A DNA stretch of 64,000 nt from positions 1 to 64,000 of the forward strand of contig RQTK01000107.1 in NCBI GenBank assembly GCA_003991915.1. The letters are read 5' to 3'. Below, piece by piece: positions 42,366 to 53,269 of the stretch (position 1 is its first letter; each line of letters opens with the position of its first letter). Position numbers and translations under genes: made by a program. The notes beneath the pieces were generated by a model, which did not search any database, was not told the origin of the DNA, and saw nothing but the letters and a program-made list of their open reading frames with translations. This stretch comes from Elysia chlorotica (taxonomy: Eukaryota > Mollusca > Gastropoda > Plakobranchidae).

Positions 42366-45300
42366 ATGGATAAAGCTGTTCAGTCTCTCATATTTTTCGC
42401 TGCTTTATGCCTTTTCCTGTCAGTATCTGTGGCCAAGAAAAAAGATGAAAGAGATTGTGAAGGTATGATTTTTCTCACCTTGTTTATTGTAGACAATGTT
42501 GTCTCCAGGTCACCTTGTTTAGCAAATAATAATGATACATTTGATTTAGTGTTTATTCAGCGTACTTCCTGTACTTTTTAAAATGACCTGTATTAGATAA
42601 TTACTTACCAATCTGTAATAACTTGTGAAAAGTCATTCTCTTTAAATGTCGAGTTTCTCAATGACAATCCTAAATAAAGACGCAGAGCTAGCTCTCGAGA
42701 AATTTGCACCACTTAAAAAAGCAGTATGAACTTAATCCCTTTACATATGCATAGTTGAATCACTAAATATTTTTACTTAAAATTTAGTAGGTCTAAATAT
42801 TATTGGTGGATGATAAAATGAAATTGTCTTTTTGACATTTTATCACTTCAGTTCTGTTGTTTTCTATAGTAAAATACGCTAAATATTCATCTTAAAAAAT
42901 TGAATAATGTGTTTATGGTTGTTTAAATTTTGCAGGGTCTGTAGGAAACTGAATTTATCAGTTTAACATACATGTGTCTTAAAACGATTGATCTATATGT
43001 ATAGCTGATTTGAATACCAAAGCTATCTACTACATTAAAAAAAACTTGCTGGGCAGGTTAACAAAATAGTACATTGAATTTGTTCTCTATGAAAAGATAA
43101 ATACAGCCTTGTTATTACCCACCCTACTATGTGTGAACATTGCTTGTAAGGGGTGGGGGTGGGGGACTGGCTTAAATGGTAGAGCGTTGGTCTCCAGATC
43201 AGGAGATCTGAAGTTCGAATCTCAGTGTTTATATATATATATATATATATTTTCTCCCCTATGAATGGTTGGGTCGATGTCAGTATAATGATACTGCCTG
43301 AGACAGGAAGTCCTGGTTTCCCTGCTCTGTCCCGTTAGTGTCAGCACATAAAATTGTCAGATGTCATTGTTGGGACCTGTCCATACTTGTTCTTTGTTTG
43401 TCGAGTGGGTGTAAGAATAATGTGACATGCTGAGAAAGAAGCCCTGCTATTTCCACTCTCTCTCTCCATCAATTGTCAGACTTATGTCTTGAAAGTGGTT
43501 TGCAATACAGCCTAGTTGCTTATGATGAATGTGTAAAGGAACTAATACTTCAAACCAAACAATTGCTTGATCTCAAAGAACTTAATCATGTATAATTTTG
43601 TGTTGATATCCTAGTATTTGTACAATTTATCAATAAGGGCAGTGAAGCTAGACTTCTTATATTATCAAATTTTTTTGGTCAAAACTTGTAAACATTTTCT
43701 AGGGTAAAAGGTTACAAAACGAATGCAAAAGGCTTAAACATTCATTCAAAATCCACCCTGTTTCAGTGTGTAAGGGAACCATAGAGAAGTTCAAGAAGGA
43801 TATCTCAGATGATCTATACAGCGACACAGTGAAGCTGGAAAAAGCCTTCAGAAAATTTTGTAAGGACAAGGGAGAAAAAGAGACCAGATTTGTAAGTTTG
43901 TATTTTCTTAGATTTTTTTTTAACACATACACATTTATTAAATGCAAAGGTGATGTTTTTAAATCTGTTCATATCATATTGCAATATATATTAAATGAAA
44001 TTGTGAATAACATTTACAGAATTCTACAAAGAAAAAAAACCCACAATCCCAAAGCCTTGTTGGATGATGCCCATTGTCACAATCATGTGTGGCCTGGGGT
44101 TTTTTTTTGTTCGTTTGTTATTAAGTGCCAACCTGTTTTTGTACTTGCATGAGTTGCTTCCTATGGAAGCTTCTTATTTTAATCTCAGACATGAGAGTAC
44201 ATGTTTTTTTTTTTAATCATGTGGCAATTATTTTGTGTACAAGAATGTGTGATGTGAGTAAGAGAGAGAGAAAGATTTTGTATGTGTATTTGCACCTTAA
44301 GTGATGCTCCAACCAATTTAACACTTTGTACAAGCACATATGTTACCTTTATTCTAAAAATATATACATCTGTGTGTGTGTATATTATTGTTTAATGAAC
44401 CCTTTCATTTGTAATTATGAAAATCATGCTCAATTACACAAATCCCCACAAGGGAAATCTTAAATCTGCGCTGTACCTATTTCATTATGGATTGGTTAAT
44501 TGAAACTATTAGTTATTACAATCTGTTGTAAATCTATTCAATCAGAGTGAGGGAGATTAATTGACTGAATTGATTGTAAACAAGGAAAGGCCATCAGCAC
44601 ATTAATATATATTTTATAGATAGCAAGACTAATACAATCAATAGAGTACAAATAATTTCACATGATAAGACAGCCCCCCCTTTCCAAAAAAAAGACAATG
44701 TGTTTGTTTGAAGGTGCGAAAAAAGATTGCAATGATTTTCCGATGTCATATAATAAAAGAAGGTTCTAAAGGGATTTTTATTGTTTTTCTCTTTCCAGTG
44801 CTACTATGTGGGTGGGACTACAGATGCTGCAACAGGCATCCTCAAAAACCTGATACAGCCTCTGAGTTATCACCTGCCCTCTGACAAGATTTGTGAGAAG
44901 CTGAAGAAGATGGATGCCGAGATCTGTGAACTGAGATACGGTATAAAAAGCTGTGAAATACTCTGGTCACCATTATGTAAAACTCTGTTTCTGGATACTG
45001 AAGCCCTTTGGTGATCATCTGTCAATCATTCATGTTGCTTGTGGAGTAGCCACTTTTCTAGTTTAAGAGGGGGGAGGGACTGGTGAAGGAACAGGCATCC
45101 TCAAAAACCTGATACAGCCTCTGAGTTATCACCTGCCCTCTGACAAGATTTGTGAGAAGCTGAAGAAGATGGATGCCGAGATCTGTGAACTGAGATACGG
45201 TATAAAAAGCTGTGAAATACTCTGGTCACCATTATGTAAAACTCTGTTTCTGGATACTGAAGCCCTTTGGGCAACATTGTCAATCATTCATGTTGCTTGT

Positions 45301-46543
45301 GGAGTAGCCACTTTTCTAGTTTAAGAGGGGGGAGGGACTGGTGAAGGTGGCAAAGCGTTGTTCTCCAGATCAGTAGGTCCGTGGTTCGAATACCACGATT
45401 GGTAAAAAAAATTGCTAGTCTGATTTCATCCCTAACTGGTTAAGTCTGTGTCATTATAATATGACCATCTGAGACAAGAGTCTAGATCTCTCCGCCCTGT
45501 CTCGCAAGACGCAGCATGTAAAATTGTCAGGTGTAAGTCTTGGGGCCCGTTTACAATATAGCCTATATAGTGCTGACCTTGCCTGTTAAGCAACAAAACA
45601 AACATCTCATACAGGAAGTCCTGGAAGTGTGGATAAGCTCTCTCTGACTCTGTGTGGCAGCATGAAAAAGTTATCGAGACAATAAATTCATGGCCACCTG
45701 GGTCTAAAGAATGCTCATAATCTCATGGACAAAAAAGAAGTCTAATGAAGCAGTCCAGTAGAAAGCCATGTATAGTGCTGATGTTGGACGTTACACCAAC
45801 TCAACTCAACCTGACAAAAAGCCAATGCATTAAGATCACTTAGATCTGCCTGTGGGGTAGCCAAGGCACAGCCTCAAAGATGTGGTTTTTGAACTGCAGC
45901 TTCTCAAATAAAACTTGAATACATGTATGACACTTTGACAGCTTTTGACGCATGATTGTTCACACACTGTAAAAAGGCAAAAAAAAAAGATGATTATTGG
46001 TGTAAAGGATTTAAAGATTAGATATGACTCTGTTTAGCCTGCTGTCTCTCATATGAAGTTATCAAGGAATCCTTTGTCTTTTCATGTATGTCTCTCTTTG
46101 TCTCTTTGTCATTTCTCTCTCTTCTCCTTGTCCTAATACAAACTTACAACTTATTCTTTTGAAGCAAAAAAAAAAATGTCATACAAAATAGAAATCTGGT
46201 ACACGAACAGTTTAGAAGTTGATTTTTGTATCTGGATACAGCACTCAGAAATCTGTATTCATCCTTCAAGGGTAAATTATTTTGACACAAAGATCAAGAC
46301 TACCATACATTGTATGTAAATCATAATAATGTACTTGATCTGTCGCCAGATGTGAAGCCCGACTTCTCCAAGCTGAACAAGATGCGGGTGGGCGAGCTGA
46401 AGAAGATTCTCTCCAACTGGGGCGAGGACAGCGCCTGCAAGGGCTGCGCTGAGAAGTCTGACTTTGTGAAGAAGGTCAAGGAGCTCCTGCCCAAGCATGA
46501 GCCGGAGGAGTACAAGAAGCTGCAGGACAAGCAAGAGTTATGA
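42366..46543 (+). CDS. MANF: MANF, mesencephalic astrocyte-derived neurotrophic factor homologue
   Basis: MANF is a small soluble protein of the endoplasmic reticulum, induced by ER stress, that protects secretory and neuronal cells and can be secreted. Four coding exons join in phase: 42,366-42,462; 43,767-43,891; 44,799-44,940; 46,350-46,543 (558 nt, 185 residues and stop), all with GT-AG borders. Residues 1-23 form a signal peptide (hydrophobic [14 protein letters not shown]). The saposin-like domain has [15 protein letters not shown] and CYYVGG, then [17 protein letters not shown]. The C-terminal SAP-like domain has [13 protein letters not shown] and the CKGC motif. All eight family cysteines are present. 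The final four residues, KQEL, resemble an ER-retention signal. Part of exon 3 is tandemly duplicated downstream. Confidence 0.95.
43165..43400 (+). repeat. tRNA-derived SINE in MANF intron 1
   Basis: The head has cttaaatggtagagcgttgg, an anticodon-arm-like tctccagatcaggaga and a B-box-like gaagttcgaatctcag. A short (TA)n follows at about 43,230-43,249. The body has gttgggtcgatgtcagtata, gagacaggaagtcctggttt and aaattgtcagatgtcattgt, matching the family at 29,370 in the opposite orientation. Confidence 0.72.
44831..45348. repeat. 259-bp tandem duplication covering most of MANF exon 3
   Basis: The unit 44,831-45,089 is repeated at 45,090-45,348 with few differences (gtgatcatctgtcaatc against gcaacattgtcaatc). 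It starts 32 bases inside exon 3, contains the rest of that exon and its donor (ACG|GTATAA), and ends after gactggtgaagg. The second copy therefore has the coding sequence and donor but not the original acceptor. Confidence 0.92.
45349..45815 (+). repeat. tRNA-derived SINE in MANF intron 3
   Basis: Directly abuts the end of the exon 3 duplication. The head has gcaaagcgttgttctccaga and ggtccgtggttcgaatacca. The body has ctgagacaagagtctagatc, ccgccctgtctcgcaagacg and aaattgtcaggtgtaagtct. A separate tail-like piece at about 45,770-45,812 (gtgctgatgttggacgttac) suggests the copy is interrupted. Same family as 29,370 and 43,165. Confidence 0.68.
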
Positions 46544-46572
46544 TGTCGGCCACGCGTGTAGGCAGGCCGGGT

Positions 46573-46573
<1 letters not shown>

Positions 46574-46608
<35 letters not shown>
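46574..46608 (+). repeat. 35-base G run in the MANF 3' UTR
   Basis: Uninterrupted guanines begin 31 bases after the MANF stop codon. The length may be affected by sequencing error. Confidence 0.85.
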
Positions 46609-46609
<1 letters not shown>

Positions 46610-46684
46610 GCACAGGGGGGAAGGCTGTTGTGTCTTGATGAGTGGAAGGATCAGTCTTGTTTGAGTACATTATGTGAGTGAAAA

Positions 46685-46690
46685 AATAAA
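46685..46690 (+). terminator. candidate MANF polyadenylation signal AATAAA
   Basis: AATAAA about 140 bases after the stop codon, the first such hexamer downstream of the G run. Confidence 0.5.
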
Positions 46691-46699
46691 TGAGCTGAA

Positions 46700-47980
46700 G
46701 AGAATGCGTGTGTGTGAGAGGGCTACAAATTACATAAGGAAAATTTGGAGAAGTCAGAAGTACTGGATGATGATTCACTTAACCCCGATCTATACTCCAA
46801 GTAAAATTTATTGATAAATTTAGGTGTTCAAGCAGTTTTAGAGTTAGTATTGAAGCCTTCAAGATATCAAGTTGATAAAGCATAGCATAGTAGACTCTAC
46901 TCAAGGACAAAGAACATCTAACCTTGAAACGTTAGAACTTCCGACCTTGAATAGCAAAACACAATCAAGGCCCGCAGCCTTTGCATTACAGTCCTGAATG
47001 AAGAGAAATAATTATGCTGTTTACTTAAATAGTTGAACTAGTGCCTGTTTCTCACAAAATTGTTTGCTTCATATCCCTTTTTGTCATCTGAGGTACAGAG
47101 AAATGGGATGCCACACAGTGGTACGATGGTAGTAACGCTGTCATTCTCGTGTGTTTGCAGTCAAGTGGAATGTGTGTGCTATGTGATATAGGCTATGGAT
47201 GCTATAACATATTTATAGAATTGCGACTGTGTAATCTTAGATCCAGTGAACGAAGTACTGGTTGTCAGTGTACAGATCACCTTATGGAGTTTGAGAAATG
47301 ATTGGCTGTCAGTGTACATATTTGTTTGTAAAGATGTTCAATGTTTTGGGTTAATACTCTGTATGATGCATTATAATTGAGAGAAAAGTGTGAGTAACAA
47401 TTATTATTACATTTGATGCGAGAATTTTGATAAATGTTGTTATGAATTAATTTTATTAGTTTATCAAGGAAGCCTGCAGTTTCACAAGGAAAAGTCTTTA
47501 GAGCTGTAGGGCGATCTCATGTAGAAAATAGCATCTGAGTGGCAGTTATCATTCTCACTTTGATTTTATTCATACGGAAAGGCCTAGATAAACATGAGAA
47601 AAGAACAAAGATAATACTCTCTTTTTGTGTCCGTTCATTCTTAATCCACTCTGACACAGAACTGAGAAAAACAGCCCACTTTGCTTCATATTTCAATGCA
47701 AGATTTTGCTTTAATTTTGCGCTTTCCCTGGTCACTATAAATCTTTCTTATTTTATCATCTGAGAACAGGTTTGAAAATTAAAATTTGTAAAATTGATAC
47801 CGTACTGACAAACTATTGCAACTACTGCTTTTTTTCTCCCCTTCCATTTGTTGTTGCTATGTTTTCAACTGATGAAGTCAATACAAATGTTTATAATATT
47901 ATGGGACAGTGTAAAGTTGTTATTTCTGTTGTATGCTATTTTTGTTTTGTTTTGTTATGCTAAGACAGTAAGACTAAAAG
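46700..47980. other. AT-rich intergenic sequence, nothing recognised
   Basis: May include the distal 3' UTR of MANF. No repeats or coding resemblance found. Confidence 0.4.
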
Positions 47981-47989
47981 TAAAACAAA

Positions 47990-48890
47990 GCAATACGCAT
48001 TACAACAGTTCTCAAGATGTTTGGGTATATTCCCACAAGCTATACAGCTCTAATTGCTGGATCTGAAAAAGATTTACAGTCACTATTGAATATTGTTGTA
48101 ACAGAGAGGGAAAAGACAGGATTAATACTTAACATGAAGAAGACAGGATGTATGGTTGTGTCCAAAAAAAAAGTTAATATTAATAACCCTCAGTGTTATG
48201 TGTTAAGTAATAGAGAAAGGATAAAACAAATTGAAAGATCTAAATATCTAGGATACAAATTGTCATGTTAAGATCAGATGGTTTGGCTGAAGTAAAGAGA
48301 AGTATCCCAATAACCAAGGACACATTAATGAAATTGGTACAAAACTACTATTCTCAAAAACAAGAATAGGACTAGGAACAAAACTAAGGGTTTTCAAAAT
48401 ATGTTTGGTCAAATGGTAATGTGAAAATTGGACAAAAGCGGAGGATGTAAGAAAAACTAAAAAGACTTGAAACAATGGAGATGTGATTCATAAAAAAATA
48501 CTAAAAATATTATTATTGAAGGAAAGCAAATCAAACAAAGATGTGCTAGATAAGGTTAGAAATAGCAAAATAGACTAATTATTATTTTTGATAAAAACTA
48601 AGAAAAGTTCAAATGAATTTGTAGGACATCAATATCGACGTAAAGGTACATACAGCATAGAACATTTAGCCGTAACTGAAAAAAAATAGATGGTTAAAAA
48701 AAGTAGAGGTGGACAAAGAATGACCTATTTAGATAGTCTAAACAGATGGGCAATAGGAGCGATTTAGACTTGTCTGAACAGAGGGACAAGCAGCGTGCCA
48801 GGATCACCCCTGTCTGCTCTGGACCCGGTACTGATTGTATGCAGTCAGTGTCACAGGCAAAAAACGTCAGTGTCATGTGCATCTTCTAAC
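47990..48890 (+). pseudogene. LINE reverse-transcriptase C-terminal remnant (RTE-like)
   Basis: The frame at 48,017-48,271 reads TALIAGSEKDLQSLLNIVVT, then GLILNMKKTGCMVVSKKK and QIERSKYLGYKL. This is the stretch just after the YADD active site followed by the FKYLG motif of non-LTR reverse transcriptases. Later pieces give KLKRLETMEM (about 48,455), and GGQRMTYLDSLNRWAIGAI (about 48,710). Many stops interrupt it. The overall pattern resembles 'endonuclease-reverse transcriptase' copies common in invertebrate genomes. Confidence 0.65.
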
Positions 48891-48899
48891 TAGGTCCCA

Positions 48900-50010
48900 T
48901 AACTCTAGAACTCACATTTCTAATGATGACAATAATATACGAACTAATAAAAACTGGTATAACAATGATATTAATAGTGTATATGTATAAAAACAACAGC
49001 AACAACACGCTATCCATAACAAAAGCAGCAGCAACACGTTATTCATAACAAAAACAACAGCAAAAACAACACATTATCCATAACAAAATCAACAACATAA
49101 ACGATGTATCGTATTTTAAAGATCTAGGGCCTAAGCATTTTTATTTTAAAACAAATTGTAAATAAATACAAGCACATATAACACGAATTGCCTATTGTAC
49201 ACGTAAACAATCTAAATTTTGTTCAAAAGGGACACAATAAGTATGTAAAGCACTAGGGGCCGTAGGTACAATGTCGCGGTAGTTTACGGCTTGTCGTAAG
49301 CCTTCTTATTCGCATATTCTGACAAGTTCAGCGTTAAGTTACCGCGACATTGTTCTTACAGCTCTAGACAACACAAATTACCACTGTATTTAGCAAGACA
49401 GGAAGATTTAAAACTGTTGGAGTTTGCTTTATTGACCTGCCATCACAGAAACGGCTATAAAATTGTTACAGCTGTTAAGCATTATTTTAGGGGGGAAAAA
49501 AAGCAACAAACAAAAATAAAACAAGAACAAACCGAAATAATATATGAAAGCGGTTCATGCAAGGACGATAGAAAATACAACAAAAAGCAGTAATGGACCG
49601 AACAAGGTAGATCGTGCAGCTTCGCATGTAGATCTTTCAAATTCAAAACTGACCCAATTATGTATGATGCCCCTCCAAATGGGACACGCTCTATGTAATA
49701 ATTGATACATAATTAAACAATGAGTAGCCTACATAATACGAGTGAACCTGTCCCCCCTCGGGTTTGTGCATATTCCGGGAAAACAACATGTACATGTAAT
49801 TGTATGTATATTTAGTTATTTGAGACATGCACTGCCGTCTGTATTTAGTTTCAACATAATTATTCAGCAGTCAATGTCCCCTAAAATAATGTCCAATCAG
49901 ACATTTTCCTTCTCAAACCGAGAGTATATAAACCAAACAAAGCAAAACTAGGGTCTGATATGAAGAATTAAATTTGGCCCCTAATTGGTAATATAAAAAG
50001 GGCGACCACG
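48900..50010. other. AT-rich intergenic sequence with an AAC-rich tract and a foldback
   Basis: Impure (AAC)n-like sequence lies at 48,990-49,105. An imperfect inverted repeat occupies 49,259-49,362. No gene recognised. Confidence 0.45.
49259..49362. repeat. imperfect inverted repeat (foldback), ~30-bp arms
   Basis: The left arm contains acaatgtcgcggtagttta and the right arm taagttaccgcgacattgt, which are near reverse complements; arms extend outward through gccgtagg and cttacagc. The loop is about 45 bases. It could be a small MITE or a diverged palindromic element; no target-site duplication was seen. Confidence 0.6.
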
Positions 50011-50019
50011 CTCGGTGCA

Positions 50020-50175
50020 AGCTCAGGTGTTTGAGAACTGGACATTCGAGTAGGAGGTTCGAGGTTCGATTCTGGTGCCCCAGATATAGCTTCAGTAGAC
50101 ACAGAATCTATTCAACCTCTCTGGGTTTTCACAACCCCTAATTCTATTGCTATCGGAATCACACTACAATAAAAT
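50020..50175 (+). repeat. tRNA-like SINE fragment
   Basis: gctcaggtgtttgagaactg and ggttcgaggttcgattctgg have the A-box/B-box layout. The body (ccagatatagcttcagtaga, ctctctgggttttcacaacc) differs from the main family. Confidence 0.45.
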
Positions 50176-50362
50176 AAACTCAAGGGCGTTGTCACACAGA
50201 ATTATAGTTAATACTGATAAGTGATCTACAATGTTTTAAACACACGCAATATAATTATATATGAAAAACAACAACACTAATATCATGTCCTATCCACACT
50301 TTTACTCTTATGCAAGTGATGGCTAATCTTCATTGTTACAAGTAGTGACCGTCTCTTTAAAC

Positions 50363-50368
50363 TTTATT
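50363..50368 (-). terminator. candidate polyadenylation signal of the Mab-21-like gene
   Basis: TTTATT on the plus strand reads AATAAA on the minus strand, about 32 bases after the stop codon of the gene ending at 50,400. Confidence 0.5.
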
Positions 50369-50399
50369 GGTAACAAAAATGGTATAGCGTGAAGTAGCT

Positions 50400-52160
50400 T
50401 TAGTTGTAAAAGAACATTCTGTCAGCCTTAGAATCAAAGCTTACATATGTACCACATGCCAAGGGCCGTGTCTCAGAGATAGACTGGCAGTTTCTCAGTG
50501 TCACTGGCCGCCACCCCTGACAGAGTGGCTGTGTGACGAGATCTCTCCTGACACTGCTCCGCGGCACGACTCGGTGTGTCCACGGACTTCCTCTTGTCGG
50601 AGTGGCTGTGTGACGAGATCTCTCCTGACACTGCTCCGCGGCACGACTCGGTGTGTCCATGGACTTCCTCTTGTCTGGGTGGCGCATGCGTGGAGAAAGG
50701 TAATCCGAGTACAGCTGGACATCCGCCGGCGGGGCGAACTGACCCGCGCGACACGCGAGGCTGACCAAAGCTACGTCACTGGTCGTTAGACGCCTGATGG
50801 CCCCCGACATGCGCGCCAGCTGCTTGATGGGCAGGTGGCCCCACAGGTTCACGCCCTGCACCAGGAAGTGAGGGAGGCGGCGGGCGTCGGCAGAGCGGCC
50901 GAGTGAGGCCAGTATGGCGCGCGTGCATCCCTCCAAGGCCTGTCGCTGCCAGCGCGGGCGGTGGTCCAGTTGGTAGTCCGCCTCATGCAGCATGGCCGTC
51001 TGCACCTGGTAGATGCTCACGTCACGCAGGCGCCAGTCGGCGGCGCACAGTTTGTGCACAATGCGCATGGCACACATGCGCACTCCGCTGTCAGCGCGGT
51101 AAATGTTTTTGGCCAGCCTATTCTCCGACTGCGGGGCGCATGCGTACCAAAGCACATCAGGGAGAGGTTTCGAAGATAAATCACTGTTACTAGGAGAATC
51201 CAGACTTTGAACCGAAGACAAAGATGTGCTCTTCCCTATACCGGGCAACAGCCTATGCGATGAGCTGTCGCTTATGAAAGAAATATCCGTAGTTAAACTG
51301 ATCCGGCTACCCCCCATCGTTAACCCTGTAGGCGTACTATGAGACAATGGCGACCGTGGTGCTTCCTTTCCACCCGTGGCCACTTCAGAATCTGCTTCAA
51401 AGAAAGGCTTGCAACAGAACATGATCGCGGTTCCCCTGACGGTGAGGCAGGGCACGAGCTCCGCCACCCAGCCGGCTGCATCCTCCAACACGATCTCCAT
51501 CCGCCTGTGTGTGGCTGAGAACCGGATCCGTTCCCGCGCAAACTGTTTGGACAACAGACCCCTGGCGACCAGCCTCATCAAGAACGAGTAGACTCTCCCA
51601 GAAGACACGTAGTTCATCGGGTTCCATCCTTCACGGACCAGGGCACGCTTGAGCGGGTGCTCCTCCCCGCAGACGTCAGGCAGGCGGACCCGCGCCGTGC
51701 CGGGCTCACCAGGACTCAGCTCGGCGTCCTTGACCTCCACGGGCAGGAAGCAGACGACCCGCCGCTCTGGCCCCGCCTCCCAGTGGGCGTGGCTCTGCGC
51801 CAGCACGAACTTCCGGAACTTGAGGCCCAGCTGGTTCCGGCTGAGACCCAGGCGGATGCTCTCCACGACGGCTCGGAGCTCCCGGCGGGCGGTCAAGCCG
51901 GGACTGGACATGTGGTCAGTGTCCGAGCCCGCGCCCGCCAGGCTGGCCAGAGCGGAGGCCAGGGGGCCCGGGCTGGGGGCGATGGTGGCCTGGCGCTGCA
52001 GTCTGGGCACGTACAGGTGGTTCGGCTCCGGGGGGAGGGCGGGGAGGCCTGCCAGGGGACCCAACTCGCAGCCACTGCCTTTCTTTACACGCTTTTCGGG
52101 AGGCTTCCGTGGGGTCATCGCCATCTTGAATTCTGGAGGATCTTGTTCAGAAATACACAT
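50400..52160 (-). CDS. Mab-21 domain-containing protein
   Basis: A single uninterrupted 586-codon frame. The family has a nucleotidyltransferase-like fold related to cGAS; most members have no known enzymatic activity. Residues ~1-85 are basic and proline-rich. The region 130-250 matches the nucleotidyltransferase-like core (RRVVCFLPVEV, then WNPMNYVSSGRVYSFLMRLV and MEIVLEDAAGWVAELVPCL). A serine-rich linker follows. The region 335-480 is the C-terminal helical half, with ENRLAKNIYRADSGVRMCAM, SIYQVQTAMLHEADYQ and LPHFLVQGVNLWGHLPIKQL. A canonical GS...D-x-D catalytic motif was not seen, so catalysis is doubtful. The start at 52,160 follows a stop closely; an in-frame ATG at 52,124 has the better context (AAGATGG). 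The C-terminal ~80 residues include a repeated 77-bp unit. Confidence 0.85.
   Translation of the reverse strand: MCISEQDPPEFKMAMTPRKPPEKRVKKGSGCELGPLAGLPALPPEPNHLYVPRLQRQATIAPSPGPLASALASLAGAGSDTDHMSSPGLTARRELRAVVESIRLGLSRNQLGLKFRKFVLAQSHAHWEAGPERRVVCFLPVEVKDAELSPGEPGTARVRLPDVCGEEHPLKRALVREGWNPMNYVSSGRVYSFLMRLVARGLLSKQFARERIRFSATHRRMEIVLEDAAGWVAELVPCLTVRGTAIMFCCKPFFEADSEVATGGKEAPRSPLSHSTPTGLTMGGSRISLTTDISFISDSSSHRLLPGIGKSTSLSSVQSLDSPSNSDLSSKPLPDVLWYACAPQSENRLAKNIYRADSGVRMCAMRIVHKLCAADWRLRDVSIYQVQTAMLHEADYQLDHRPRWQRQALEGCTRAILASLGRSADARRLPHFLVQGVNLWGHLPIKQLARMSGAIRRLTTSDVALVSLACRAGQFAPPADVQLYSDYLSPRMRHPDKRKSMDTPSRAAEQCQERSRHTATPTRGSPWTHRVVPRSSVRRDLVTQPLCQGWRPVTLRNCQSISETRPLACGTYVSFDSKADRMFFYN
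50523..50690 (-). repeat. 77-bp direct repeat within the Mab-21-like coding region
   Basis: Two copies start at 50,523 and 50,600 and differ by one base over 77 bp; the second continues towards 50,690 with divergence. Because 77 is not a multiple of three, the two copies encode different residues (around DTPSRAAEQCQERSRHTAT and PWTHRVVPRSSVRRDLVTQ) while the frame stays open. Confidence 0.9.
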
Positions 52161-52199
52161 GGGCTACAAGCTGATTCGGCGGAAAATACACATGTAGAG

Positions 52200-52740
52200 G
52201 TTTCCTCAAGACGCACCCTTCATTGCTCCATGGAGAAGTTTAGCTCCCCATGTTGTCAAAACAGGACTCTAGCTATTCTCGGCAGTTGTTAATATTAGCT
52301 CTCTACAACGCTTTAAATTAGATGCTAGTAGCATGCCACATGAACTGAAGCAAGAATGCTGTATTGTGACCAAACTCAAGTCCTAATTATGCCTACGGTT
52401 CTCTAGAAAACAGGGCCTTAGAAACTATTAACCGTCATCGTTCATGGGAGGCTCTGGTGGCCCCAAGATTATTATGCTACGTACACGTTGAGTGATCGAC
52501 TCCGGCAAAAAATTGCAGGGTAAACGATATCCCGAGCTGTGGGTGTATAAAGTTTGAATGAGGCTAGTTGGTAAATGGTGTTCAGATCACTGGGTGGATC
52601 TAGTTCTCCACTGTTTTTACGCAGATTACCTGCAATGGTGAAAATAAATATTAGTAAGGACCGGTTATAGGCGTATTGTATATGGCAATAAGGAAGTCGA
52701 AGAACAGGAGCCAGAGAAGAAAAATAATGTAGGGCTAGGA
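52200..52740. other. upstream region of the Mab-21-like gene, nothing recognised
   Basis: Likely contains the promoter or 5' UTR of the minus-strand gene. No TATA-like motif or repeat could be assigned with confidence. Confidence 0.35.
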
Positions 52741-52746
52741 GAAACA

Positions 52747-52830
52747 GACGAAGAAGAAGAAGAAGAAGAAGAAGAAGAAGAAGAAGAAGAAGAAGAAGAA
52801 GAAGAAGAAGAAGAAGAAGAAGAAGAAGAG
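52747..52830. repeat. (GAA)n microsatellite
   Basis: About 27 GAA units, then a purine-rich GAGA stretch to 52,865. GAA/TTC tracts of this kind can adopt triplex structures. Confidence 0.95.
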
Positions 52831-53019
52831 AGAGAGAGGTAGAGGGAGAGAAGAGAGAGGGGAGATATTATTGCGAAAAAAAGGAGGCAGAGGAGAGAAC
52901 AAAGCCAAGGAGAGAAAGAGAAAGGTGAGAGCAATGAAGGCAGAGAGTAAGTACGGGCTGTCAAATAAACAGGAAGAAGTCGAAGGGCAGGAGAAAAGAC
53001 CAAGGATAACCTTCCCACC

Positions 53020-53075
53020 CACAAAAAAACAACAACAACAACAAACAAAGCAAAAAACAACACAACACAAACAAA

Positions 53076-53108
<33 letters not shown>

Positions 53109-53260
53109 AAAAACAAAAACAAACAAAAAAAAACAACAACAAAACAAAACAAAACAAACAAACAAAGAAACCAAAAAATTATAATAACAAAAAACAGATA
53201 AACAATAAAAAAAAAAAAAAACAACAAAAAAAACAAAAAGAGACAAACGAAACAATAACA
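53020..53260. repeat. A-rich low-complexity tract (AAC, poly-A)
   Basis: Runs of CAA units and pure A runs (53,080-53,107; 53,207-53,220). Long phenylalanine- or lysine-rich frames here are artefacts. Confidence 0.9.
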
Positions 53261-53269
53261 AAAGCAACA

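Noticed and set aside
51649-52292. Plus-strand frames of about 180-210 codons opposite the Mab-21-like gene
   Set aside because: They are antisense shadows in a GC-rich coding region; the minus-strand frame carries the Mab-21 motifs.
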